Of a stretch of DNA of 64,000 bases, positions 34,232 to 46,655 are shown one piece after another. Within the stretch, counting starts at the first letter, position 1. Each line of letters starts with the position of its first letter. A model generated the notes under the pieces. That model was not told the DNA's origin. It searched no databases and was given only the letters and a program-made list of their open reading frames with translations. Location of the stretch: contig OY756148.1 in NCBI GenBank assembly GCA_963576785.1, positions 1,550,001 through 1,614,000 on the forward strand, in the 5' to 3' direction. This DNA is from Chlorophyllum brunneum (lineage: Eukaryota > Basidiomycota > Agaricomycetes > Agaricales > Agaricaceae). A program made the position numbers and the translations under genes.

Positions 34232-35686
34232 ATGTCCCACCATGCGGCTGTGATGTCCTTCAATGTGTTATTCTTGTTCAGTGCGGTTCTTCTTGTCTGC
34301 ACTCTCCTCCCAGCCATATTCTCCCGAACCGTCCAGAGAAGCCTTGGGTGGTATAACCTGATGATCGCCTGGCTGGTTTATACCTTGGGCTATCTACTTG
34401 CGATGGGGAAACAAGAAGGTGTTGACAGGCCGTCTTCGAGCCATTGTCTTGTTCAGACCCTTGTCATATATTCAGCTCAACCGCTGTGAGTCCGCTTAAC
34501 TTCCTCGTGTCTACCACTACTAAATGAAGTAACAACATATCAGGGCTGCGAGTAGCACTCTTTGCTATTTTATCGAAGTAAGTATTTTATTCTGTGGTTG
34601 CTGAAACTTGCTTTCTACTGGGTTCCGAAGTTCTATCTCATAATATCCAGCGTGAAATCTAGTAATCTAGAACGAAACCACCGTTCTCGGACCCGTTGGG
34701 TAAGGACCTGACATCCTCGAACAATTGTGACACTCATATCCCCTTCCTTGTGAAAGTTGGTCGCAACACCCTGGCTTGTCTTTTTGATAACACTTGGAAT
34801 CACGATTGGGGTGCGTTAGTCATACTCTGTTTCAGACTTTTTGCAAACTATCTTGCCTTCAGTGCATTTTTACCCAAGGAGGTCTGCGTCTGGTATCACT
34901 TACAAGAGGCGGATTTTATTGTCATATCCTGGACACCGTACCTGGGCCGTGAGTCTAGTCTGATTTGATTTCAGACGACCTTGATTTGGAACTACTCCCG
35001 ACTCTCAGACATTTGGTGACAACGTCCCTAAACGCAGCCGCAATCGTGATACTCTTACCCCTGGAAGGTAATCAGTTATCAGTCCCTGTAGAATATTGTC
35101 TTTTGACTGGACCTTCCTTTTAGTGTGGACAGGAATTACAATGTATCGCAACTGGTCCTGCTTTAAGCGCTTGAGCCAAGCTGATCGACACATTTTCTTG
35201 ACGGTGTACGTTAGATTTATCCTCGTAACTCTATCCGCCTTGATTATCTCCGCGTAAGTAATTCCTAGTGTGTTTCGGTTGACCCAACCCGAACCTACTA
35301 TATTTCCAGGCTTTCTGCAAGAGCATTTGGAGTGTCCAATCCTGACACAGGAACTATCGTCGTGTTGTATCCGTTGAGTAAGTAGGACATTCGCGCTCTA
35401 AGGTGGAACGAGAGTTCAAGAGAATTCTGCCAGTACCTATCTTTATTGCGCTGGCCTTCGGTACGCAAAAGGTACGCTGACGTGAATCGGGCAACAAAAA
35501 AAACGGGTCCAGGTACTAATCCGAGCCGTTATTTCTTAGGATATCATACATGCATGGCTTTTTTGGCGGAAACCTTCAGAAACATACAATCCGCTCGTCT
35601 TCCACCATCACACCCTGGCGGTAATCACAACGTCGTCTTCCAGTGAACTCAGCACCCAAGGGCTATCACAAACACCTCACGAATAG
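34232..35686 (+). CDS. Orphan seven-transmembrane protein, copy A (10 exons, 312 aa)
   Basis: First of five paralogues in this window. Exons: 34232-34485, 34544-34577, 34631-34699, 34757-34810, 34863-34948, 35009-35067, 35124-35253, 35310-35377, 35434-35471 and 35540-35686 (939 nt). Family landmarks are LLPAIFSRTVQRSLGWYNLM after TM1, PWLVFLITLG, RGGFYCHILDTVP, WTGITMYRNWSCFKRLSQAD, then IALAFGTQKDIIHAWLFWR after the last helix. Seven hydrophobic segments are separated by these conserved loops. The layout suggests a receptor-like membrane protein common in agaricomycetes, not STE3. The ligand and partner are unknown. No lesion was seen, and the C-terminal tail after LFWR is short and Ser/Thr-rich. 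Confidence 0.78.
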
Positions 35687-37010
35687 TTATAACCCACCGA
35701 CATTGAACCAGAGAGAGACCAGGTGTTGTTCGGCCTTACACCCGGACGTCCTCTCAATGGTGTGCACACAGAAGACATTGGTCCACAGGCTGCTTTCCCC
35801 TGGCACGGCGCGTAATTCGGGGTGATGAACATCAGCGATGATGTCGTAATGGAAGCTCCCGAAGAGAGACGTGTCGCAGCACCGAGGGCAATGGCCGATC
35901 GGATAGAGGCACCCAGGTACTGTTGCAGGAGCCAGAGTACGATCAAGTGAATCGCCCTAGATAGAACATCCCTTCCGAAGTGGTCATGCAGCTATACAGC
36001 TTACACCTCGCTGTTAGTCGTCACACATCGAACGATGCAGACTGGGTCGGGGAGATTTGTGATGGAAATAGATTGGCCTGGGAGGATCGACTTTGTGGTG
36101 TCGTGGGCTTCGAAGAATGCCCCTAAGTTCTGGTCCCTCATTTTTAAGCCCCGGAAACCCGCCCAGTGTCTTCGTAGTAGGATTTGGTTTGTCAACTAGC
36201 CATGAAAGATTGAGGAAGGCACGTGGGCCCACAAACTAATTGCCTAAGTCGTCCGAAATCAGGTGGATTAGTGGATTAGATGTGAGGCTCCATGATGTAG
36301 GATTTCACAGAGGCGAGCGAGTTATAGCACAGGCACTATAGGACATCGCGTAAAAGCAAATCCATAGGCTTGGCCTCTTCTTGAGACCTTGAGGCCCCAC
36401 TGGCCCCCTGGACGATATCCCGGCTTGTGTACCTTTGATCCCCAACCAAATGTCCCACCGCGGCCAAGTGTGAATGGAAGGTTCCGAGCATCAATGTTCG
36501 ATGGTACTACATGCATGTCCCTTCGTCTATACAAATAATGTGGTTGCGGTGGTGCGTGATCAGGGAGTGGGAATTGCTCACCGAACCGAGCGTGCCATCG
36601 TGATCGCTCAAACGTTCAAACGTTCATCATCCATCTTCCTTCATCGCCTCACATAACGTGTACTTGTGTCATTCTGAGGATCCCAAAGAGGTGTTACCAA
36701 ATGCTCAAGGGAATGGGCTTTCCGTACCGAGGGTGTGGTAGTGACAGTCAAAAGCTCATTTACGAAAATGCCACCAGGTGGTGGCTCTTGTTTATGCAGC
36801 GTCTGCGGTTGCTATGCCGCATCTTCGGCCAGGTTTGCCAATCAGGTTCCTGTTGCCCATCATCATGCATCATTGTTCGAATGACCATTGTTCCAAGCCG
36901 CGGAATGTCCAAAAGCGTATATACATAAAAACATGTCCGGAAAATTTTGTCTCCCGCATCCCCTCCTCGGTATCAGCTGGAACAGATACCCCGCTTAGTG
37001 TGGGCGCCTA
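35687..37010. other. Intergenic region between copies A and B
   Basis: No supported exon. The minus frames 35677-35946 and 36001-36232 have no 7TM-family landmarks. CATTGT at 36871 and CCATTGT at 36885 lie about 120 bp upstream of the copy B ATG, resembling the mating-locus promoter core. Confidence 0.4.
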
Positions 37011-38557
37011 ATGGGTCCTCAACTGTCTCATGTAGTCCTGGTCGCCTTCGACACTCTCACTATCTTGGCTGTGGTACTGGTTACTTGCAGCCTGCTTCCA
37101 GCGGTGTTCTCGAAGTCTGTTCAGCGAACTGTTGGCTGGTACAACTTGATGTTCCAATGGCTGGTGGTTGCATTGAGCTACACGCTACTATTTGGGCAGC
37201 AAGAGGGTCCTCCACCACCTCTTGGATATTGTACCTTCCAGGCACTTCTGGTATACGCGTTGCCTCCCATGTGAGATTGTTTTGTTTAATACATATAATG
37301 GATCTTCATTGCCGTTGTTTCAGGGGTGGCATGGGACTACTCTGTTACTTCATAGAGGTGAAGAATGTCATCGTGTAGGACGATGAAGGTCGCTCATCTA
37401 GAGTGCTTCAGTTTCACTTGATCATTTCTGGCCTTAAAGCCGGCAACCCGATGGCTCCGAACCCCTGCAGGACGTATTGTGTGAGTACTACAACTTTGCA
37501 GCCTGATTTCCCCGTTTCAGACATACTTCATAGCTAGTTGCTGCACCGTGGTTCATCTTTCTAGCAGTGATTACGGTCGACGTACTGGTATGTTTTATGT
37601 TTGCTCACTACATGAGTGGAGTTCAAAGGACCAGCTTATTTTCCCTGGGCGACATCTCCAGTTCGTTGAGCGTGCGCCGACCGGATTTTATTGTCATGTA
37701 GATGATTTATTGTGAGGGCTTCCGCTTCGGAACCGCCGACCGACACACTTACACGTACCATGGAACAGGGTCGTCATCTCGGCAGGATTTGTGTCATGTT
37801 TATGTTTGATCGCAATACCTTTGGAAGGTGCCACAATAGATGATGGATAAGGTGAACATCAGCTGACTTCTTCCCAAGTCTGGACAGGGATGACAATGTA
37901 TCGCGGCTGGGACGCCTTCAAACGACTCAGGCGAATTGACCGTCGACTTTTCGTTACAATATATCTTAGGCTGGCTGGATGCTCCTTCGTCTGTGTGACA
38001 GGCTTTGTGTAGGGTGGCTTCACCTGTCGAATCCAGATGTCCTAACATTGTCCTCAGTCTCTCCACCATGGCATTCTTTGTTACTGGCTCTGATTACACC
38101 AGTATATTCTACCCTATGTGTGAGTACCGACCGCTCATCTCCAGGGTTGAATGTTCTCTGATGATTTTCTAACAGTACCCATCACAATGGCCGTTGCCTT
38201 TGGTACCCAGAAGGTGAACCATCCCTTTTCCCGTTGTTTGCGTGTTGGAAACATCAAGCTTACAACCATCAGGATATCCTTCGGGCATGGCTATTCTGGC
38301 GCCCCCCGAAGTCTTATGGGACGATCATATTCAATACTGGCACCGTCAATGATACGAACAATGGCTCCCCAGACAGTGATGTAATCCTAGCTGGGTGCCC
38401 CGAAGCGCAGATTATTACTTCGCCCAAGGAATCTGTCAAATTGAGTGGGGACGATAGGTGTCCCATATACATCGATCTCCCGGTGCCCCACAGAGACCTG
38501 ATGAAAAATCACAAAACAGAATACGAAGGGTTCATTGATGTGGGAGAAAACAAGTAA
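37011..38557 (+). CDS. Orphan seven-transmembrane protein, copy B (10 exons, 355 aa)
   Basis: Exons: 37011-37270, 37324-37357, 37412-37480, 37534-37587, 37635-37711, 37769-37827, 37879-38008, 38058-38119, 38176-38213 and 38273-38557 (1068 nt). Exon sizes 34, 69, 54, 59, 130 and 38 are identical to those of copy A, so the gene structure is strictly conserved. Landmarks are LLPAVFSKSVQRTVGWYNLM, GQQEGPPPPLG, LVAAPWFIFL, VERAPTGFYCHV, WTGMTMYRGWDAFKRLRRID, AFGTQK then DILRAWLFWR. The long last exon carries a hydrophilic cytoplasmic tail absent from copy A. The frame is intact. Same orientation as A. Confidence 0.8.
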
Positions 38558-39072
38558 TACCCAGAAATACATAGTCAACTTCTTTCTATCCCTGTGTCGA
38601 GTGGTTAGCCACACCTCGTAATTTCGTTTCCTGAAGAGGTGAGGTTTCCGTGTCCTCCTGATGCTTCGAACATTCCTGTTGAAAGAAGGTGTAACAAAAC
38701 ATCTATTTCTTGAACATCAAATAGTAGTGTTGTCATCAGGAGGACCGCCAAACGAACACCTTGGGTGAGATAATGATATTTCCATCACTTGTCGAAACAG
38801 ATCGATGGCGCACCCATGGTCCTGTCGCAGTATGTTCCTTCCTTGCCTGGTCATCTGCGCCAGATCGGCTCGGTGGATCTGTCTTTTCGTGGTGATTCTT
38901 GAACAACGAAGCGAAGGTATCAGTGGAGTGTCCACGATCAGAAATGAGGATGCACTAATAGAAATACAAGGGTAACAAGAGCCGACACCAAGACTAGCAT
39001 TACACATTATACAAAATATGGCATATTCTATGAGGTCCTATTAGTTGATTTTTATCGATCAAATTATGACAT
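38558..39072. other. Convergent intergenic region
   Basis: Between copy B (+) and the phosphatase (-). A minus stretch near 38920-38990 reading SWCRLLLPLYFY then a stop could be a last phosphatase exon (see that entry). Otherwise nothing was seen. Confidence 0.35.
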
Positions 39073-40365
39073 TCAACGCACCATCCTACCGGCTACCTTC
39101 CCTCTATCTCGTTCATTTTCCTCTGCGGCATCATATACTGTAAAAGTCCGCTCCCCATTTTCGTGTACAGTCATGATTGAGGCCATGTTGCCACATCTAT
39201 AGTGGGGATAAGGCTTGTGATAAGGAGGACGGCCTAGTGAAGCTTGCGTACCTATAGCAGTAGTTGGGCGCTGACCAGACAGTGACCAGTTGCTCGTCAA
39301 ACATATACTTAAAACCTTCTTGCACCAACTGATGTGCGCGAGCAATCAGTCCTAATGAATTCGTATGGTTGAACTACAGTGCGGAGTGAACCGGAGGAAG
39401 CCAAAAAAAAGCACACAGAATAACTGACCTGTCGTGTGATGTTTCCGCCAAAGAGCCAACCTGCCCCTCGAGGGCTGACAGCCCAATTGTCGATATCATC
39501 AGGGTCTGACCACATGAGGTCTGCAGAGGGGTGAGTTGCGATCTAGTGGTCAGATAGGAACGCACCACAGAAGGCTCCTTCGTGTGGAATTTCTTGGGCA
39601 CGCGACAATACACGAATTTGGTCCAGGGTACGGATATCAGGTGATAGACCTCCGTGGACGCACAAGGTCTCTCCGTCGATGATCTGGAGATATGTAAGGG
39701 TAGAACTATATCGATAATATCCAGGTACTCACAGCAGCAAGGTTCAGGTAATCAAAGACGCTGCAGCAGGCTTTCCATACAGTCGCATTACCATACTTTT
39801 GCTGACATTCATCTACCCTCAAACTAAGCCCGGGACGACCCACAAAATAGTTGGATCTATACCATAAAATCCGTAGACTTGTGTTATCTGTCGGCTCTCA
39901 TGGTTGCCGCGAAGTAAGGTGACTTTGTCTGGGTATCTGAAGACGGCTGTTGGGTGGAATGCTAGGTGTACATGATATTCAAAAGAGCATACCTTGCTTT
40001 CAATGCAAACAAAAGCGAAACGGTCTCGAGACTATAGTGCCCTCGATCGACAAAATCACCCTAGCAAGCAGCGTCAGGTAAGCTGCCTCCGCCAGCCCGC
40101 CTCCACCCAACTAAAACCTACTACGTGCCATGAATATATAGCTCGTTTCAGGGACATTTCCTCCCTTTCGCAACAACTCTAGAAGATCCCAGAATTGGCC
40201 GTGGATGTCGCCGCAGATAGTGACTGGACTCGAGACAGGCTGGATATTGGACTCCTCGAGCAGGATTGACCGCACATGGTCACAGAGAAGCTTCATATCC
40301 GGTTCTGGGAGATGCTGGCACTCCATGAGCTGGGCTATCCACTTGTCTGGATTGAATGCTGGCAT
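39073..40365 (-). CDS. PP6-type serine/threonine phosphatase catalytic subunit (Ppe1/Sit4-like), 8 exons, 304 aa
   Basis: PP2A-family phosphatase closest to S. pombe Ppe1, yeast Sit4 and animal PP6. Motifs in order are [79 protein letters not shown] and [14 protein letters not shown], then [11 protein letters not shown]. All metal-binding and catalytic residues of these motifs are present. Introns: 40061-40128 (GC donor, ATG|GCACGT), 39937-39992, 39813-39862, 39684-39732, 39521-39565, 39374-39428 and 39197-39251. The exons sum to 915 nt. The read-through C-terminus ends GRMVR and lacks the usual Tyr-Phe-Leu/Ile carboxyl-methylation end. It is head to head with EMC1, with only 146 bp between ATGs. 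Confidence 0.9.
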
Positions 40366-40511
40366 TGTGGTGGACGATGAGCAAGAGAGGAGACAGACGC
40401 ATGTGGACGACCCTCAACCGAACACGAGCCGTGTGAATTCTGCCATTCTGTGCTGTATTATAATTGGGCCACCTCAACTTTCAGGACGACAACAGCGACG
40501 GCAAGCCCGAC
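40366..40511. promoter_or_regulatory. Short bidirectional promoter, phosphatase/EMC1
   Basis: 146 bp separate the two start codons of the divergent PP6-type and EMC1 genes, so they must share promoter sequence. No strong TATA box is visible, as expected for housekeeping genes. Confidence 0.5.
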
Positions 40512-43500
40512 ATGCGGTCTCTACTTTGGGCCTTACTGCTCGCCCTACAGTTATCTCTCGTACACGCGGCCCATAAGGCAGACGTTGGCGTTGTGGACTG
40601 GTACAAGAAGCTCATTGGTGTACCGCTTGCTGCAAGTGTTTTCACTGCACCTGCCTTTCGTCATACCGGAGGAAAAGATGTTATTCTGACCGCAACAACG
40701 AGTAATGTGCTAGCTGCGTTGAGCCCGGAGGATGGACACGTTGGTGAGTTCGTTGGCTCTGCGATAACACTGCAACTTACGTTTTCTATAGCTTGGCGTC
40801 ATATCTTTGAAGCCGAGGATAGAATAGCTGGCTACTATGTTCAAGATGATGGTACCATTTGGTCCCTATGTGACAGGACACCGAATTGACATTGATCCAT
40901 CTAGTTGTCGCCACATTATCTGGAATCGGTGGTGCTATGTTACGCACTTTCGATGTACAAACAGGTGTCCTATTACTCGAGAAACAGCTTCATCCTCCAG
41001 AACTTGGCCTCCTCGCGGAGCCTCACTTTTTTGGCAAACATGTTGTATTTGGCCACGGTAACACTGCAGATATGTACGTTCTAACGAACGGACACTCCTT
41101 TGCTCGAACGGACCGCAAAACCGGACAGATACACTGGACATTTGTCATGCCTGACGCTAGGTACGGCTTTCATTTACTGTTTGAACTATCCTAGATTGTA
41201 TTAATATATCTTAGCTCGCTCGTGGTCCACACAAGCCTTGTGTTGACGCCTTCTGCCCTCTACCTCGTTGGTATTGCCAAGTTCGCGGAATCCTACACTC
41301 TTCATGTCACTTCCTTGGTTCCTGAGACTGGAGAACTTATCACAAGCGCGAACATTCCTTCCAGCATCGAAAATCCTACGGCCGGTTTTTTCGTACTCTC
41401 CAGCGGTATTTCGGACAATAACCGGGTCGTTTGGTTAGAGCAAGGCAGCCTGAAGCACGTCCCTCTCGTGCCCAAGTTGAACTCGAAACCTGTCACTGTC
41501 AAACACGCAGAGTTTGAACGCCTCGTTGATATTGGTCTTACAGGAAGTGGGTATATCGTTGCAACCAAGACTGATGGAGCGGCGCGTATAGTAAAATTGG
41601 CTGAAGACGGTGTTAAGAGCGTATATGAATTTAAGAATGAAGTGAGTTATTGTAATGCTCAGGTGTGGTTAGACCTGACCCGAACACCAGACTCCCTCAG
41701 ATGAACGACCTCATCCGGAATACGCAGGCAACGTGGATGAGGCTGGACGCGTTCATATCGCGAGGGTCTACTGGGCTTCGGATGTGAAGGTAGACCATCT
41801 TATTTCCCTCCCACTCTTCCATCTCTGACCTTTATATTCATTGACGCTACAGCAAGTTGCACTGGAAGTCTACTCGGGAACACAAGAACTGAGCATCGGG
41901 TACTTCAACTTCGACACTGCCAACCATGGTATCATTACCTTCGCTGCCTTGAATGCCAAAGGCACTGGTCCCGCTGACATTGCTCCTCAACTACTCATCT
42001 CAACCTCCACCGGCAATATTCAATTCATTGAAGATGGGCAAGTGAAATGGAATAGGGACGAAGCTTTGAGTACTGCAGTTGTCTCTGAATTTGCTGAGCT
42101 GCCGCCACCAAGGGCGGTTGTTGGCGACCATAACGGGGAATCGTTTGCGGGTCGAGTGATCCGTCATGTTGCAGACCTTCAGGTGAATACAACCATCCAT
42201 TGACATTAGAACCTCATACTCATTTTTTCATAGAAATTGCCTGCATATATCCTTCATTTCCTCGAGCGATTTTTCACAGATCAACCTGCTGTCCTTACTA
42301 CGAAGATCGAAATTCAGGCTGGCGAACCTGTGCGTGATGAGTTTGGGTTCAGGCAGATCATTGTTGTGGCCACTATGTTCGGAAAGGTGTATGCCATTGA
42401 TTCTGTAACTGGAGATGTCGTCTGGACGAGGCTGCTTGGGTTGGGATGGGCCGCTAAAGTTGGTGGACGTGTCATTCCTGTAAAGCTTTTCGCTTTCAAT
42501 GGAGAGGGTGTCGGCGATAAGGGAAAGGGCAGGAGGTCTGATGTGGTTCTGGTCGCGCAAAGGAGAGCTGATAACGTGAGCTGAGTAGTTGTCCACCACT
42601 GCAATTTCTCTGACTATCTCCCCCCAGACATTGGTCGATACCGTAGTGTTTCACATCGATGCCGCGACTGGAGAAGATGCAACTGGCCAGATTGCTCGCG
42701 CTGATGTTCTCGAGGGCCTTGATGTTGTTCAAGGGCCGATCGTAGAGTCTTATCTACTAGAACGCGAAGGCCAAAAACTCGTGATGTTCCTTGATGAATT
42801 CCTTCAGGTACGCCACGATCTTCACCCTATCACTACCACTTTTTCTAATCGAGGCCCTTAGACTTACACATACCCCGACACGCCCGAGGCTTTCACACTT
42901 TTGAATAAATTTGCTCCTTCCCTATACTTCTCGCTTCGCACCAACGCCGAATCTACGCAACCTGGTCTCCCAAAACGACGTCGCCTCGTTGGCCACCAGA
43001 TTGCCATGAACGATGCGCTCAGCCAAGACCGTCTTGTCGCTCAGGCTATTTGGACATTGTCATTCGCAGACGAGGATATTATTGGCCTCGTCAGTCCAAA
43101 CAAAGGGCCTGTTGCTAGCTACGGCAAAGTTCTAGCAAATCGCACGACGCTGTACAAATACCTCAATCCTCATATGTCTGTTGTTCTCACTGCTCGACAT
43201 GGGAGTGTGCCACTTGCAGGGGATACAAACAAGACTACAACCACGACACGGGAACCTGGATGTGGCGTGTATGTCGTAGATAACGTGAAGGGATCTGTCA
43301 TCTATCGCGCATCATTGCCCTCGCCAGGTCTTGGAGCGAAGTGTAATGTTCAGGCTGCGTTAACCGATAATTGGCTGGTATATCATTACTATGATCCCGA
43401 GGAGGGTGCTGTCGAGGAAGCGAGGGGCTGGAGGGTTGTCAGTGTTGAATTGTATGAAGGCGGGATCGATGAGAAGACCAAAAGGTATGTCCGGTAATCT

Positions 43501-44131
43501 ATTTTTTTTCGCTCAGTCTAGCTAATGGAATGCCCCTGGTTAGTTCCGAAGCATCTAGTTATTCGGATTCAACCATGCAAGTGCAGACATATGAAGATAT
43601 CTTTGTGTTCACGCAAGGGATTACTGCTCTGACGACAACGAGAACTAAGTTCGGTATCTCGACAAAAGACCTGATCGGTACTTACTTTGGCTAATTCAAG
43701 TGCCTGTCGTAATTCTGACCGTTTACCTAGTTGCAACTAAGGGCAACAAGATCCAGTCTTATCCCAAAAGACTTCTCGACCCGCGTCGACCACGCCAAAA
43801 GCCCACAAGCCAGGAGCTTGAAGAAGGACTACTTCAATATGAATCTGTCCTTTCAGATAACCCTAAAGCTGTTCTCTCACACGAATACGAGATCGCAAAT
43901 ACCCAACACATAATCACATCACCCTCTCTCCTCGAGTCGACTTCACTTGTGTTCGCATCTGGGTTAGACATGTTCCTCACACGGACGTCACCTTCCGGAA
44001 CATTTGATCTGTTGAGCGAAACCTTCAATAAGAAGCAGTTAATCTGGACTGTTGGTGGACTTCTGGTGGGCATTTTGGTCGCAAGACCAATTGTGAAGAA
44101 GAAAAAACTGAATGGCAAATGGAATTACTAA
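40512..44131 (+). CDS. EMC1: ER membrane protein complex subunit 1 (EMC1), 11 exons, 1027 aa
   Basis: Largest luminal subunit of the EMC, the insertase for tail-anchored and multi-pass proteins in the endoplasmic reticulum. A signal peptide (MRSLLWALLLALQLSLVHAA) is followed by DVGVVDWYKKLIGVP, a PQQ-like beta-propeller (VILTATTSNVLAALSPEDG, VAWRHIF), the mid-region IIVVATMFGKVYAIDS..GDVVW, the DUF1620 part (NYDIFVFTQG-type: TYEDIFVFTQGITALTTTRT, GISTKDLI, LLDPRRP), and one C-terminal membrane helix (LIWTVGGLLVGILVARPIV) before KKKKLNGKWNY. Introns: 40744-40791, 40852-40904, 41161-41214, 41642-41690, 41790-41852, 42183-42233, 42576-42627, 42808-42861, 43485-43543 and 43678-43730. The exons sum to 3084 nt. 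A relic of its last exon lies at about 46656-47030. Confidence 0.95.
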
Positions 44132-44373
44132 AATACTTGTGTATTCGTCATACAGGAATTGATTACAAATGAAAAGAGCAGTGCCACTAAGGGCTTAGGG
44201 CCAAACCCCACATGTCCTTGGGTAAAGCTCACATACTCCACCAATTACCGATGCGAGGTAGAGTGCGATAACAGGCTATAATTTTCCCATATTTATGTCC
44301 ACCTCCGATGTAACCCCCGCCCTTCGAGCCTCACGAATGGTCTTATACCTGATCGAGACCTCGTCGGCGCCGA

Positions 44374-45790
44374 CTAGACAGAACCATCCCGCTCTTGCGC
44401 CTCGTCCAGGCCTTCCCTGGGCTCAGAATTGTCCTGCCCCGTTCCATGGATTGTGGATTTCTTGAAGATTATTGAGCTTTGTGGCCTTGGTCTGCGCCAG
44501 AATAAACAAGCTCGAAGAATGTCCTAGAGGGGCTGGCGTGAACGGTGTTGCCCGTCCGAGATAAATTTGTAAGGTACCTTGTGTATGCCGAAGGCAATAA
44601 CCATGATGATGCCAGCTGTTGATGATCGTTTTTTCAGTTGCACCGTATTGGCATGGGGCTTGGATTACCTATAGGATACCATAGAGCCGAATCACCGGAA
44701 TCTATCCAGGTGAAATTCAACGCAGAGATCCTGGACCCCACATCAGTGCTGCCCTCGAGTGGTCAGAGTGTTTGCCGGACGTACGCGAATGCCACTATCG
44801 CACATATGGTGGGTAGTGCCAGTTTAATGTACATCGTGATGAAGGTTTGGCGGTCCGCCTTAGCAAGCCGCCTGAAAGCGTCCCAGTTCCAATACATGAC
44901 AAAACCCATCCATACTACAAGAAGGAAGACATTAGTTTATCATCTATGTATTCAGGAACTTCCATAACAACATACCTTCCAAAAGAAGGACGGTACTGAG
45001 AACGCCGATGACAAAACCCGCCGAGACTGTAGGGCTGCAGCTGAGTTATTTACCGGGGCTTCCTAGAACGGGGGTGATCCCTCACGCTAGCCTGTCGTCA
45101 AGATGGCAGTAGAAGTGGGTGGGTGCACGCTTTACAAGGCCGAAGCGACCTCCAAGAAATATAAGCTATATATTGATGAGCTTCACCATATGGCACCGGA
45201 GTCGATCCTTTTACGCACCAGGAGCACCTCGATAATAATCATCAGGAAGGCAAGCCACGGAACGATGGCCAGCTTTAATAATAACTTTTGAGAGAGACGA
45301 GGGTGATTATGGTATATCGACTTTACCCAGAATGTCCTCCGCGAACTAGGGGTTCTCGATGTCCCGGATCGGAAACCCGAGATTATGAAGTAGAACTGTA
45401 GCCCCAGTCACCTTTGTCAATGAGGATGATTATCCCAACCCACTTACTTCAACATGATAACAGAGTAGGCTGGTCGCGACTCTGATGCATGATAGTTAAG
45501 AATGAGTGGAAAACCGAAGAGGCAAGTTGAACTGACAGTACGGGAACCGCGTAAATCAGGAGTGTTTGAATGACGCATAACCAAAGAGGTGGTTCATCGG
45601 GGCCTTCTTGTCTCCCAACAAGCAATCCATAAGCCAGGGAATAGACTAGCCACCCTGCCATGAAGCTATACCAACCAGGGCTACGCATAATGTCCTTCGA
45701 GAATATTGCTGGAACTAACATACAGACAACCAGCAAGCCTGGCAGAAAAGCCAACACATCAAAAATAACAACAGTGAGGTGTGAGGTCAT
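44374..45790 (-). CDS. Orphan seven-transmembrane protein, copy C (10 exons, about 317 aa)
   Basis: It starts MTSHLTVVIFDVLAFLPGLL at 45790. Exon 1 (254 nt, to 45537) and exon 2 (34 nt, 45481-45448) match copy A exactly in size. Landmarks are LVPAIFSKDIMRSPGWYSFM, GRQEGPDEPPLWLC, FYFIISGFRSG, VPWLAFLMIIIEVLL, KRAPTHFYCHLDDR, WMGFVMYWNWDAFRRLAKAD, MVIAFGIHK and DILRACLFWRR, with a short tail ending ERDGSV at 44374. Every exon stays open and every intron has GT..AG ends, so it looks functional. It is convergent with EMC1 and lies in the duplicated segment shared with copy D. The product role is unknown. Confidence 0.75.
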
Positions 45791-46655
45791 GGCGAAGGTG
45801 AACGTTAGAAAGACTGCGAAAAGGTGTGGAAACCGGCGAGGGGTCCAAGCACGGGTCAGAACCGAAGGGAGAGGCAGACTCTCATACGTCGAGAAAATAC
45901 CAGCGAAAGCTTAGTTACTATGGCTTAAATCGTGGCCAAGTGGTCACCATCAGTGAATGTGACCTCGAGCTCTAGTTCGACAACAATCGGAGACGAGATT
46001 AATCTCAAGGACGAGATCGCACGAGTTGAGCTGTCCAGCTTGTAGTTGTAGTGGTGTCTAATTTGAGCCTGGGAGGAGGACTTGGCCACCGCTGCGAACC
46101 CCACCCGTAATTAAGGGTATATCCTCTGGGGAGTGAGGGGGCGGGTTTGCCGGGAAATATGTATTTCGCCTGTTCTAGCATAATTGTTGTACAAACACGA
46201 GCCGAGCCCTATACTCTGACACAGTGTTTACATCGGAGCATGGAATGCGTACATCTCGCACATGTTCCCTTCAGTGATACTCACTTGGCCTTGCGCATTC
46301 GCTAGCACATACGGATGTTGCTTTTAATACATCGACCTTTTGGTATAAAACCGCTTTCCCGAGTTCTCGCACGTCTGCGAGTAACGGAGGTGAGCTTATT
46401 GATATATACCATTCCAATCCTTATTGTTCCTATAGTGACGAATACAGCCCTCGCACATTTGTTATTGCTCTTACATCAGTTTCATCTCTCCAGCTGTGCA
46501 CTGCTCCATCTGCTGTAGGGCACCTGACTAGCAAAATTAAGATAGGTTCAGATGTCGGAAGAACCTGCGGAATCAACATCATTAATCATTAAGGACGGGG
46601 GACGTTGATGTGATGTTCCGATGCGGTACATGTGGGCCTAGGTTCAAAGCATGGA
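45791..46655. other. Upstream region of copy C
   Basis: No gene supported. The plus frame 46315-46518 is Leu-rich and lacks family landmarks. The start of the duplicated segment (the EMC1 relic) follows at about 46656. Confidence 0.4.
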
